In this document: one piece after another, positions 49,807-58,173 of the stretch
How positions within the stretch are numbered: position 1 is the stretch's first letter
Layout of the letters: every line of letters begins with the position of its first letter
Assembly (NCBI GenBank): GCA_963785065.1
Contig: CAWATX010000001.1
Coordinates: 186,001 to 250,000, forward strand
DNA: 64,000 nucleotides
Source of the DNA: CAVSRC01 sp963785065
GTDB taxonomy: Bacteria > Pseudomonadota > Alphaproteobacteria > Rhizobiales > Kaistiaceae
Direction: 5' to 3'
Position numbers and translations under genes: made by a program
The notes under the pieces: generated by a model
What the model was told of the DNA's origin: nothing
Seen by the model: only the letters and a program-made list of their open reading frames with translations
The model's database searches: none

Positions 49807-52800
49807 CTGAGACGGCTCATCGTCGCCATTGTGGTCCTGGTCGCGCTCCTCGTCGGCGTGGCCCTGATCGTGCCGCTGTTCATCCCGGTCGCCACGGTCA
49901 AGGCGGAGCTCATCCAGCGCATCGAGCAGGCCACCGGACGCACGGCGCGCATCGACGGGCCGATCTCGATCAGCCTCATCCCCACCGTGCACGTCTCGGC
50001 CGGCGGCATCGGCCTTGCCGGGGTGCCGGGTGGCGGCGAGGCCTTTAAGGTCAATTCGGTCTCCTTCGGCGTCGGCCTGCTGCCGCTGATCTCCGGCCGC
50101 GTCGCGATCAACTCGGTCACCATCGTCAAGCCGGTGTTCGTTTACGAGATCGACGCCAACGGCCACAGCAACTGGCAGGCCGCGACCGCGCCGGCGCAGC
50201 AGGATGCGGCGGCCGGGGCAGCGCAGCCGAAGTCGATGGAAGACCTGATCACCACCTCGGAGAGCGCCCAGCAGGCGCAACAGGCGGCGACCGAGGAGAT
50301 GCTGGCGACCATCGACCGCATCGGCATCGACAAGCTCACCGTCAGCGACGGCACGCTCATCTATCGCGACAAGCGCAGCGGCCGCGAAGAGACGGTTAGC
50401 GCCATGAACCTGACGCTGTCGGCACCCAACCTTGCCAAGGGCGCTTCGCTCGACGGCACGTTTACCTGGCAGGGCAGCAAGGAGACAGTCGCCTTCTCGG
50501 TTGGTGCGCGGCCGGACCCGACCAAGCTGGCGGCGTTGCCGGTCGATCTCAAGCTATCGGACGACTTCGCCACCATCGCCGCCAAGGGCACGGCGCTTGA
50601 CGGCGACACGCTGTTCAACGGCACCGTCACGGCCGACGGCAAGTCGCTCGCCGGCCTTGCCGGCCGCTTTGGTGCGGCGCTGCCGGCGGCCCCGGCCTAT
50701 GGCAAGTTCGCGCTCTCGGCGGCACTTGCCGCGACCGCTGCGAAGGTCACGCTCAGCAAGTATGCGGTGACCCTCGGCGACACGCAGCTCGGCGGACAGG
50801 CGGTGATTGCACTCGACCGCAAGCGGCCGGGCATCGGCCTCTTGCTCTCCGCCGGGACCATCGACGCCGACGCCTTCTCGGCGCCGGCATCGACGGCGGG
50901 CGACAAGAGCAAGGGCAAGGGCAGCTCGACGGAGACGCCCATCGACCTTTCGGCGCTCGACGCCGTCGATGCCAATGTCGCGGTCACGGCCGACGCCGTG
51001 AAGCTCGGCGGCTTGGCGCTCAAGGATCTTGCCGTCGATGCCAAGCTCGTAGACGGCACGCTGGCCGCGACCATCAAGAAGGTGACCGTCAACGGCGCGC
51101 CCGGCTCGGGCAACCTCACCATCAGCACCAAGGGCGGCACGCCGGCGATCTCCGGCGCAGTGAAGATGCAGGGTCTCGACCTTGCCGGGCTCCTGGCGCT
51201 GGCGCAGGTGTCGGCGCCGGTCGCAGGCAGCGCCAGCGTCGATGTCGCCTTCAAGACAAGCGGCGCCACGACTTCCGCGCTCGCTTCCAATCTCGATGCC
51301 GGCGGATCGGTGTCGCTCGCCAATGGCAAGGTCACCGGGCTCAACCTCGCCGAGGCGGTCGGCGGCGACAAGACGGCCAACGAGATCGACGACATCGGCA
51401 TCACCGCTTCGTTCAAGTCGCTGGCTTCGCCGGTCTCGGCCAAGGGGGCGCTCACCTGGCGCAAGGTGCGCTTCGACGTTTCGGCGAGCGCCGACGTCCG
51501 CGCGCTGCTTGCCGGCAAGGCGACGGCAGTGTCGCTCAATGCGCAATCGAAGACGGTCAGCCTCGGCTTCGACGGCACAGCGGGCATGGGCGGGCTCGGC
51601 AAGGGCGACATCAGCCTGTCGACGCCGTCGCTGCGTAACCTGCTCACCTGGATCGGCCAGCCGATCGGCTCCGGCGGCGGCCTGCAGAATTTCTCGATCA
51701 AGGGCGCGGTGGCGCTCGGCAAGGATACCTTCAAGTTCGACCGCGCCGCCTTCTCCCTCGACAAGTCGAGCGGGCTCGGCACCGGCACGGTGACCTTCGG
51801 CAAGCGGCCGTCGGTGGTCGCCGGGCTGTCGATGAAGATGCTCGACGTGACACCCTATCTCGCCGCCTCGGGGGCGCCCTCCGGCGGCACGGCGAGCGGT
51901 GGCGCCAAGGGCTGGAGCACCCAGCCGATCGCCTTCGACGGCCTCAAGACGGCCGACGCCAAGCTCAATCTCAAAGCCGACCAGATCGTCGCCAACAAGC
52001 TGAAGATCGGCGCGACCGCGATGACGGTGACGCTTGCCGGCGGCAAGCTCGATGCCAAGCTCACCGAGATGAGCCTCTATAGCGGCAAGGGCGCCGGGGC
52101 GCTCACCATAGACGGCGCGGCAGCGACTCCAGCGGTCGCCGCCTCGTTCAACCTCTCCGGACTGTCCGCCCAACCCTTCCTCACCGATGCCATCGGCTTC
52201 GACAGGGTCGAGGGCACCGGCGCCTTCTCCTTCGACCTTGCGGCCACCGGCAACAGCCAGGCGGCCCTGATGAAGAGCCTCAAGGGCAAGGGCGCCACCG
52301 AGTTCCGCGACGGGGCCATCCGCGGCTTCAACCTCGCCTCGCTCAAGGGCCTGTCGCTGGGCAGCGTGCTCGGCGGCCAGCTCGGCAGCGCCGACAGCAC
52401 CGAGTTCAGCCGGCTGGCCGGCAGCTACACGGTCTCTGGCGGCATGCTCACCAACAAGGACCTCGTGCTCATCGGCCCACTGATCCGCGCCAGCGGCGCC
52501 GGCACCGTCGATATCGGCGGGCGCACCATCTCCTACCGGCTGGAGCCGAAGATCGTCGGCACGTTGCAGGGCCAGGGGGCAACCGGCGATGCCAAGGGGC
52601 TGACGCTACCCTTCCGCATCGAAGGCTCGTGGGACAATCTGCGCTACATCCCCGAATTCGGCGACATCCTCGCCAATCCGAACCAGGCGGTGGACCAGCT
52701 CAAGAGTGTCGGCGGCGGCCTGTTGAACCAGTTCCTGGGCCGCGACAGCAGCAATGGCGGCAGCGCCGGCACATCGTCCGGCAAGGCGACAACAAACGGC

Positions 52801-52917
52801 ACGACGACCAACAACAATGGCACGGCGGCTGGCCAGCAACAGAACGGCAATAGCGGCGGGAGCGTCCAGAACCAGCTCCTGAACCTCATTCCCCAGCTTG
52901 TGCCGAATGGCCAGTAG
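49807..52917 (+). CDS. AsmA-family inner-membrane/periplasmic protein
   Basis: About 1,036 residues. An N-terminal membrane helix (RRLIVAIVVLVALLVGVALIV) is followed by VKAELIQRIEQATGRTARIDGPISISLIP, the AsmA entry pattern, a long beta-repeat body and an AsmA-type C-terminal core. The last roughly 70 residues are low complexity, rich in Gly, Ser, Asn and Gln. AsmA-like proteins are thought to move lipids between membranes or tune outer-membrane assembly. The frame has no ATG, GTG or TTG before 49831; CTG at 49807 has AGGAG seven bases upstream and gives the full helix, so I prefer it. The conservative start is GTG 49831. Confidence 0.88.
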   Translation: MRRLIVAIVVLVALLVGVALIVPLFIPVATVKAELIQRIEQATGRTARIDGPISISLIPTVHVSAGGIGLAGVPGGGEAFKVNSVSFGVGLLPLISGRVAINSVTIVKPVFVYEIDANGHSNWQAATAPAQQDAAAGAAQPKSMEDLITTSESAQQAQQAATEEMLATIDRIGIDKLTVSDGTLIYRDKRSGREETVSAMNLTLSAPNLAKGASLDGTFTWQGSKETVAFSVGARPDPTKLAALPVDLKLSDDFATIAAKGTALDGDTLFNGTVTADGKSLAGLAGRFGAALPAAPAYGKFALSAALAATAAKVTLSKYAVTLGDTQLGGQAVIALDRKRPGIGLLLSAGTIDADAFSAPASTAGDKSKGKGSSTETPIDLSALDAVDANVAVTADAVKLGGLALKDLAVDAKLVDGTLAATIKKVTVNGAPGSGNLTISTKGGTPAISGAVKMQGLDLAGLLALAQVSAPVAGSASVDVAFKTSGATTSALASNLDAGGSVSLANGKVTGLNLAEAVGGDKTANEIDDIGITASFKSLASPVSAKGALTWRKVRFDVSASADVRALLAGKATAVSLNAQSKTVSLGFDGTAGMGGLGKGDISLSTPSLRNLLTWIGQPIGSGGGLQNFSIKGAVALGKDTFKFDRAAFSLDKSSGLGTGTVTFGKRPSVVAGLSMKMLDVTPYLAASGAPSGGTASGGAKGWSTQPIAFDGLKTADAKLNLKADQIVANKLKIGATAMTVTLAGGKLDAKLTEMSLYSGKGAGALTIDGAAATPAVAASFNLSGLSAQPFLTDAIGFDRVEGTGAFSFDLAATGNSQAALMKSLKGKGATEFRDGAIRGFNLASLKGLSLGSVLGGQLGSADSTEFSRLAGSYTVSGGMLTNKDLVLIGPLIRASGAGTVDIGGRTISYRLEPKIVGTLQGQGATGDAKGLTLPFRIEGSWDNLRYIPEFGDILANPNQAVDQLKSVGGGLLNQFLGRDSSNGGSAGTSSGKATTNGTTTNNNGTAAGQQQNGNSGGSVQNQLLNLIPQLVPNGQ

Positions 52918-52985
52918 ACGGCGCCGGCCAGGCCCTTATGTTAGGGGTGCTCCTTGCGGGAGCAGACGGGAAGGCATTGGCGGCC

Positions 52986-53207
52986 ATGATGAATCGCATG
53001 GAACGACCGGGACGTGGCGGCGAAGCACGGCTGCGCTATCTCGACGGCGACTATCAGGTGCTCATCCCCGGCGGCTTCGTGCGCTGCGCCGTGACCGGCC
53101 TCGAAATCCCCATCGACGAATTGAAATATTGGAGCGTGCCGCGGCAGGAGGCCTATCTCGACGCCAACGCGGCGCTCAAACGCTTCCAGGAGACCGGCAA
53201 GATCTAG
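52986..53207 (+). CDS. DUF2093 family protein
   Basis: 73-residue protein with RLRYLDGDYQVLIPGGFVRCAVTG and IPIDELKYWSVPRQEAYLDANAAL, which match the small alphaproteobacterial DUF2093 family. Function unknown. The family usually begins at MNR, so I start at the ATG pair at 52986; an in-frame ATG at 52938 would add sixteen residues. It lies between asmA-like and lpxK on the strand opposite lpxK, ending four bases before the lpxK stop, a position conserved in Hyphomicrobiales. Confidence 0.85.
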   Translation: MMNRMERPGRGGEARLRYLDGDYQVLIPGGFVRCAVTGLEIPIDELKYWSVPRQEAYLDANAALKRFQETGKI

Positions 53208-54229
53208 GCTGAGCGGTGAGCGGCGGCGCGCACCGCCGCGTCGATGGTCTCGCCGATCGCCGTCAGGTTGTCGAACTCGAGCATCACCTGAAGCGCTTCG
53301 GCCCTGCTGTGCAGCGTGCCGGCGGCGCCACTGCGGCCGGCGAGGCGGACAAGGTCCTTCTCGGTGGTCACCAGCCTGAGATTTCCGGCGTCCGCCGCGG
53401 CGATCAGCTCGGCCGCCTCGGCTTCGCTGTAGCGGTGATGGTCGGGAAAGGAGACGGTGTGCATGACCGGGGCATGCGCCTCGGCCAGCGTTGCGAAGAA
53501 TTTCTCCGGGCGGCCGATGCCGGCAAAGGCGAGGATCGGCTGCTTGCGCCATTCGCGCACCTTGGTCGGGCGCAATCGCCCGCGCAGCGTGGCGCGGCCG
53601 GTGCGTGCGGCGGCACGGACCAGTGGCTCGGCCGCCGTGCCGTCACCAACGACCAAGAGCATGTCGGCACGCTTCAGCTGGACCTGTAAGGGCGCCCGCA
53701 ACGGGCCGGCGGGCACGACACGGCCGTTGCCGATACCCACCGCCGCATCGACCACCACCAGGGACAGGTCCTTGGCGATGGACGGATTCTGGAAGCCGTC
53801 GTCCATGATGATGAGGTCGATGTCTTCCTCCACCAGACGGCGGGCGCCGGCGGCGCGGTCGTTGGCAACCACCGTCGGGCCGGCGGCGGCGAGCAGCAGC
53901 GGCTCATCGCCGACCCGGTCGGCATCGTGACTGTGAGGATCGACCAGCAGCGGCCCGGCCTCGCGGCCGCCATAGCCGGAGGCAAGCAGACCGGGCTTCA
54001 GCCCGCGCCCGCGCGCGATGCGGGCCAGCGCAAGCGCCGTCGGCGTCTTGCCGGCGCCGCCGACGACGAAATTGCCGATGCAGATGACCGGCACCGGCGG
54101 GCGATAGTGCGGTGGGCGCCTCATGCGCCATGCCGATGCCGCACCCCAGACGCGGGCGGCCGGCCACAGCGCCACCGCCGCAGCACCCGCCCGGGGCCGC
54201 CACCAGAAGGCCGGCGCCTTTTGTGTCAT
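53204..54229 (-). CDS. lpxK: Tetraacyldisaccharide 4'-kinase (LpxK)
   Basis: Phosphorylates the 4' position of the lipid A disaccharide at the inner membrane. This 341-residue protein has an N-terminal membrane-associated helix, the P-loop GNFVVGGAGKTPTALAL, the Walker-B-like IIMDDGFQNPSIAKDLSLVVVDA, and TTEKDLVRLA near the end. The ATG overlaps the waaA stop (ATGA), so it is translated after waaA. With waaA and the acyltransferase it forms a lipid A/Kdo block. Confidence 0.96.
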   Translation of the reverse strand: MTQKAPAFWWRPRAGAAAVALWPAARVWGAASAWRMRRPPHYRPPVPVICIGNFVVGGAGKTPTALALARIARGRGLKPGLLASGYGGREAGPLLVDPHSHDADRVGDEPLLLAAAGPTVVANDRAAGARRLVEEDIDLIIMDDGFQNPSIAKDLSLVVVDAAVGIGNGRVVPAGPLRAPLQVQLKRADMLLVVGDGTAAEPLVRAAARTGRATLRGRLRPTKVREWRKQPILAFAGIGRPEKFFATLAEAHAPVMHTVSFPDHHRYSEAEAAELIAAADAGNLRLVTTEKDLVRLAGRSGAAGTLHSRAEALQVMLEFDNLTAIGETIDAAVRAAAHRSA

Positions 54230-55518
54230 GGCTCTTTCGGCCGGCCGGCGAGGAAGGGAGCGATGGCGGCCATGGTGGCGTCGAGCGCCCCGGAGAAGCG
54301 GGCAAGCCCGGCCTTGCCTGCGGCGGCGCGGGCGGCGACCGCTGCCGGATCGTCCATCAGCGCGGACACGGCGTCGGCAAGGCTGGCGGCATCGCTGACC
54401 GGCGCCTCCGGCACGGCGGCGTCGAGCGCGGCATAGATGTCGGCGAAGTTGTGGACATGCGGCCCGTGCAGGACCGAGGCGGCAAGCCGTGTCGGCTCGA
54501 TCGGGTTCTGGCCGCCATGGGGGATCAGAGAACCGCCGAGAAAGGCGATCGGCGCCAGGCGATAGAACAGGCCGAGCTCGCCGAGGGTGTCGGCGAGATA
54601 GACGTCGATCTCGTGCAGCAGCGGATTGCCGAGGCTGCGGCGGGCGACGGTGAGGCCCTTGCCGGCGAGGACGGCGCGCACGGCTTCGCCGCGCTCGGGA
54701 TGGCGCGGCACGATGATGGTCAGCGCCTCGGGATGACGCAGACAGATACGCTTGTGCGCCTCGGCGATGCATTCCTCCTCACCCTCATGGGTAGAGGCAG
54801 CGACCCAGACCGGGCGGCCGCCGATGGCCGTCGCCATACGGGCGACGGCGCCCTTGTCGGCGGCAAGCGGCGGAACGTCGAACTTGAGGTTGCCGATGTT
54901 GCGTACATCGGGCGCGCCGAGGCTCGCGAAACGGACAGCGTCCGATTCCGACTGGGCGAGGCAGAGCGATATTTTCGGAAAAACGGTACCGGCGAAGCCG
55001 GCGAAGCGTCTCCAGTTGCGGAACGACCGCTCCGACAGCTTGGCATTGACGACGACGAGCGGCGTTCCGCGCTCAGCGAGCTTGCGGATCGTGGTCGGCC
55101 ACAGTTGCGACTCGACGAAGATCGCGAGTTCCGGCCGCCAGTAAGAGAAAAAGCGCCCGACATAGGTCGCAAGGTCATACGGCGCGAACTGATGCACCGC
55201 GCCGATCGGCAGGCGCGCGGAGGCGACGGTCGCGGAGGTCACGGTCGTGGAGGTGAACAAGACGGCGAAGCCGATGGCGGTTAACCGCTCGATGAGCGGG
55301 AGCACCGCATGGGTTTCGCCGACGCTGGCCGCGTGCACCCAGACGATGCGCCCCGGCGGCCGCGGCAGCGAGGCGCGGCCGTAGCGCTCGCCAAGACGCT
55401 GGGGGTCCTCCTTGCCGCGGGCAACGCGCCCGGAAAGGAAGAAGGGCACGGCGGGCCGCAACAGCACGCTGGTAAGCCGGTAACCCGCGGCGATGGTTGC
55501 GCCTACAACATCAACCAT
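54226..55518 (-). CDS. waaA: 3-deoxy-D-manno-octulosonic acid (Kdo) transferase
   Basis: GT30 glycosyltransferase adding Kdo to lipid IVA at the inner membrane. This 430-residue protein has an N-terminal hydrophobic segment, VWVHAASVGETHAVLPLIE, VFVESQLWPTTI, WVAASTHEGEEECIA, and LGGSLIPHGGQNPIEP, all diagnostic for KdtA/WaaA. The start MVDVVGATIAAGYRL is chosen; it overlaps the preceding acyltransferase stop by eight bases. LpxK follows with a four-base overlap. Confidence 0.96.
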   Translation of the reverse strand: MVDVVGATIAAGYRLTSVLLRPAVPFFLSGRVARGKEDPQRLGERYGRASLPRPPGRIVWVHAASVGETHAVLPLIERLTAIGFAVLFTSTTVTSATVASARLPIGAVHQFAPYDLATYVGRFFSYWRPELAIFVESQLWPTTIRKLAERGTPLVVVNAKLSERSFRNWRRFAGFAGTVFPKISLCLAQSESDAVRFASLGAPDVRNIGNLKFDVPPLAADKGAVARMATAIGGRPVWVAASTHEGEEECIAEAHKRICLRHPEALTIIVPRHPERGEAVRAVLAGKGLTVARRSLGNPLLHEIDVYLADTLGELGLFYRLAPIAFLGGSLIPHGGQNPIEPTRLAASVLHGPHVHNFADIYAALDAAVPEAPVSDAASLADAVSALMDDPAAVAARAAAGKAGLARFSGALDATMAAIAPFLAGRPKEP

Positions 55519-56272
55519 GGCGGCGATCCGCGATGACGTAGGCACGCTCGGCGATGGCGTGGAGGGTGCGTTCGACCTCCAGGCGCTTCTCCTCCAGCTC
55601 GCTCTCGGTGGCGCGGCGGGGAACCATGATCGGCCCGGCATGGACGAAGGCGGCGCGGCCGAAGGGCAGATTGAAGGCAGTGCGGTCCCACGAGCGCAGG
55701 TGAAAGCGGTTGTGGGTGACCACCACCGCGGGGATGATCGGCCGCTGGGTGAGACGCGCCAGCGCGACGATGCCGGGGCTGACCGTGCCGTGGCTCTTGC
55801 GGTCGTAGTCGGCCGTCATCACCACGCTGTGGCCGGCGTCGATGGATGCCTTCAACCCACGGAAGGCGGCGACCGAGCCCTTCTCGAACATGCGCGAACG
55901 ATCCGTGGCGGCGGCGCCGCGCACGGTGCCGCAGCCGAGCTTCTTGAGAGTTCGGCTGATGATCTCGCCCTCGCCGGCGCGCGAGGCGAGGACGTCGACC
56001 GCGTATTCGCGGGCGCGCAGCAGCGGCAACAGGAACGCCTCGCGGTGCCAGGTGGTGATGATCATCGGGGCATTGCTGTCGAACACCGCCTGGGACCCGG
56101 TCGGTTCCGAAATCAGGCGGCTGGTCGCCCAGACCAGGTGCAGATAGGCGGTCACCGTGGACGACACGGCCTCATAGGCAAAATTCGAGCGCAGGAAGCG
56201 CCGCCGCAGGGTGCTCGCCCAGCCGCGCGTGCGGCGCGGTCGAATGCGGTGTGCGTCGGGACGCTCAACCAT
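55511..56272 (-). CDS. Lysophospholipid acyltransferase family protein (DUF374)
   Basis: 253-residue protein of the DUF374 branch of the PlsC/LPLAT fold. Visible are MIITTWHREAFLLPLLRA, the SRAGEGEIISRTLKKLGCGTVRGAA segment and VVMTADYDRKSHGTVSPGIVALARLTQRPIIP, which carry the family Gly/Arg-rich motif. The position upstream of waaA suggests action on lipid A or a related glycolipid; the acyl substrate is not known. It overlaps waaA and follows the DUF4170 gene by 27 bases. Confidence 0.88.
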   Translation of the reverse strand: MVERPDAHRIRPRRTRGWASTLRRRFLRSNFAYEAVSSTVTAYLHLVWATSRLISEPTGSQAVFDSNAPMIITTWHREAFLLPLLRAREYAVDVLASRAGEGEIISRTLKKLGCGTVRGAAATDRSRMFEKGSVAAFRGLKASIDAGHSVVMTADYDRKSHGTVSPGIVALARLTQRPIIPAVVVTHNRFHLRSWDRTAFNLPFGRAAFVHAGPIMVPRRATESELEEKRLEVERTLHAIAERAYVIADRRHG

Positions 56273-56299
56273 GGCGTGGCACGACCGGCGGGCGGCGCG

Positions 56300-56575
56300 T
56301 CATCGGCCGCCTGCGCTCCCTTCCTCCTCGACATCCGGGTCGAGCAGGCGGTGAAGGTGAACGATGAAGTAACGCATGCGGGCGCTGTCGACGGTGGCGT
56401 GCGCCTTGGCGCGCCAAGCGTCATAGGCGGTGCGGTAGTTGGGGAAGATGCCGACGATGTCGAGCCCGTCGAGATCGCTGAAACGGATCCCTTCGACCTT
56501 CTCCAGCTCGCCGCCGAAGACCAGATGGAGGAGCTGTTGGCTCGGCCCGGCCGTGCGCGCACTGGGCTGTTTCAT
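56300..56575 (-). CDS. DUF4170 family protein
   Basis: 91-residue cytoplasmic protein with LLHLVFGGELEKVEGIRF, DIVGIFPNYRTAYDAWRAKAHATVDSA and YFIVHLHRLLDPD, matching the small DUF4170 family of Hyphomicrobiales. Function unknown. It is co-directional with the lipid A genes. In many relatives an inositol-monophosphatase-type gene (cysQ) lies between pmbA and this gene; here the 167-base gap to pmbA contains none. Confidence 0.82.
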   Translation of the reverse strand: MKQPSARTAGPSQQLLHLVFGGELEKVEGIRFSDLDGLDIVGIFPNYRTAYDAWRAKAHATVDSARMRYFIVHLHRLLDPDVEEEGSAGGR

Positions 56576-56742
56576 CGCTGGTCCCCGTCCGTCCTGTGCG
56601 CCAGCCGGGCGCCTCCGGCGTCCTTGCGGCGATGCTCATATCCGGGCGGTTTGGTGCATCAAATGGCAAGGTTCCGCAAGCCCATCGCCAAGCGCGGGCG
56701 CTATGCCGCGTCCGGCGCAGCGTCCGGAAGATGCGGAAAAGC
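56576..56742. other. Short gene-free gap where relatives carry a cysQ-like gene
   Basis: 167-base spacer between pmbA and the DUF4170 gene with no ORF of note. I see no remnant of the inositol monophosphatase gene that often lies here in related genomes. It probably holds the promoter of the DUF4170-acyltransferase-waaA-lpxK run. Confidence 0.35.
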
Positions 56743-58086
56743 CTAGCTTCCGGCGACCGTCATGCCCTCGATCGCCACGGTCGGGGCATTGGTGGCATAG
56801 CGGTAGGTGAGATCGTTGGCGACGTTCAGCGCCGCGTACATGTCGATCAGGTTGCCGGCAATGGTGATCTCGCTCACCGGATGTCCGATCTCGCCCTTTT
56901 CGATGGCGAAGCCGGCGACGCCGCGGCTGTAGTCGCCATTGTTCATGTTGACGCCGTGGCCGATGAGCTCCGTGACGTAGAGGCCGCGGTCGATGCCGGC
57001 GATCAACTCTTCAGGCGTCTGGATGCCCGCAAGCAGGGTCAGGTTGGTGGAGCCCGGCGAGGGATTGCCGCCGCGGCGGGAGGCACGGCCGTTGGTGGCA
57101 AGGCCGAGCTCGCGCCCGGTGGCGCTGTCGAGCAGCCACGTCTTGAGCACGCCGCCCTCGACGACATCCATTGGCTGGCCGGAAACGCCCTCGCCGTCGA
57201 AGGGGCGCGAGCCGAGGCCACGGAGCTTGAGCGGGTCGTCGGTGATGCGGATGTCGGGGCGGAAAAGCGGCTTGCCGAGCCGGTCGCGCAGGAAGCTCGT
57301 CTTGCGGGCGATGGCGGCGCCGTTGATGGCACCGGCGAGATGGCCGACCAGGCCGATGGCGACGCGCGGATCGTAGACGACCGTGACCCGCCCGGTGGCG
57401 ACCTGGCGCGGGTTCAGCCGGCGCACGGCGCGCTCGCCGGCATTGCGGCCAATGATCTCCGGGTCCGGCAGGTCGGCGCGATAGACCTTGCCCTCGCCGT
57501 CATAGTCGCGCTCCATCGCGGTGCCGGTGCCGGCGATCGCCGAGGCGCCGAGGCCGAAGCGCGAACCGAGATAGGCGCCGGCGAAGCCGCCGGAGGTGGC
57601 GAGCACCAGGCCGCCCAGCCCCCAGTCGGCGCTGGCGCCGCCGGAATTGGTGACGCCGGGGACGGCGCGGGCGGCATCCTCGACGGCCAGAGCGGCCTCG
57701 GTCAGCTCGTCAGCCGAGGGGATGGTGGTGTCGAGCAGGTCGAGATCGGGAATTTCCTTGGCGAGCGTACCTGCCTCCGCGAGACCGGTGAACTGGTCCT
57801 CCGGCGCGACCTTCGCCATGGCGACGGCGCGCTCGGCAAGCTCGGCCGGATCGGTGAGCACATTGGCGGAAACCGTCGCCGAGCGCCGACCGACGAAGGC
57901 ACGCAGCGTGAAGTCGTCACCCTCGGCGCGTCGGGTCTCCTCGACCTTGCCGAGACGCACATCGACCGACAGCGAGATGCCGCGCACACAAACCGCATCG
58001 GCGGCGTCGGCGCCGGCCTTGCGGGCGGCGGCAACCAGGCGCTCGGCGCGCTCGGTCAGGTCGGTCTGGTCGAGAATCTCGGTCAT
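56743..58086 (-). CDS. pmbA: TldE/PmbA, non-catalytic subunit of the TldD/E protease
   Basis: 447-residue partner of TldD. It shows VCVRGISLSVDVRLGKVEETRRAEGDDF, QATGRVTVVYDPRVAIGLVGHLAGAINGAAIARKTS-type segments (described only in part), GEGVSGQPMDVVEGGVLKTWLLDSATGRELG-type blocks and the closing PTVAIEGMTVAG. There is no HExxxH zinc motif, as expected for TldE. The catalytic subunit gene tldD is at 17.9 kb. It lies downstream of the M16 pair on the same strand, 87 bases away. Confidence 0.95.
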   Translation of the reverse strand: MTEILDQTDLTERAERLVAAARKAGADAADAVCVRGISLSVDVRLGKVEETRRAEGDDFTLRAFVGRRSATVSANVLTDPAELAERAVAMAKVAPEDQFTGLAEAGTLAKEIPDLDLLDTTIPSADELTEAALAVEDAARAVPGVTNSGGASADWGLGGLVLATSGGFAGAYLGSRFGLGASAIAGTGTAMERDYDGEGKVYRADLPDPEIIGRNAGERAVRRLNPRQVATGRVTVVYDPRVAIGLVGHLAGAINGAAIARKTSFLRDRLGKPLFRPDIRITDDPLKLRGLGSRPFDGEGVSGQPMDVVEGGVLKTWLLDSATGRELGLATNGRASRRGGNPSPGSTNLTLLAGIQTPEELIAGIDRGLYVTELIGHGVNMNNGDYSRGVAGFAIEKGEIGHPVSEITIAGNLIDMYAALNVANDLTYRYATNAPTVAIEGMTVAGS

Positions 58087-58173
58087 GTGGCTTCCCTGAG
58101 GTCTTCTGTTCGTGGCGGTCGGTGGCCTGATCTAGGAGCTGGCGGCCGCATCAACAAGCTTGGGCCGCGATCA

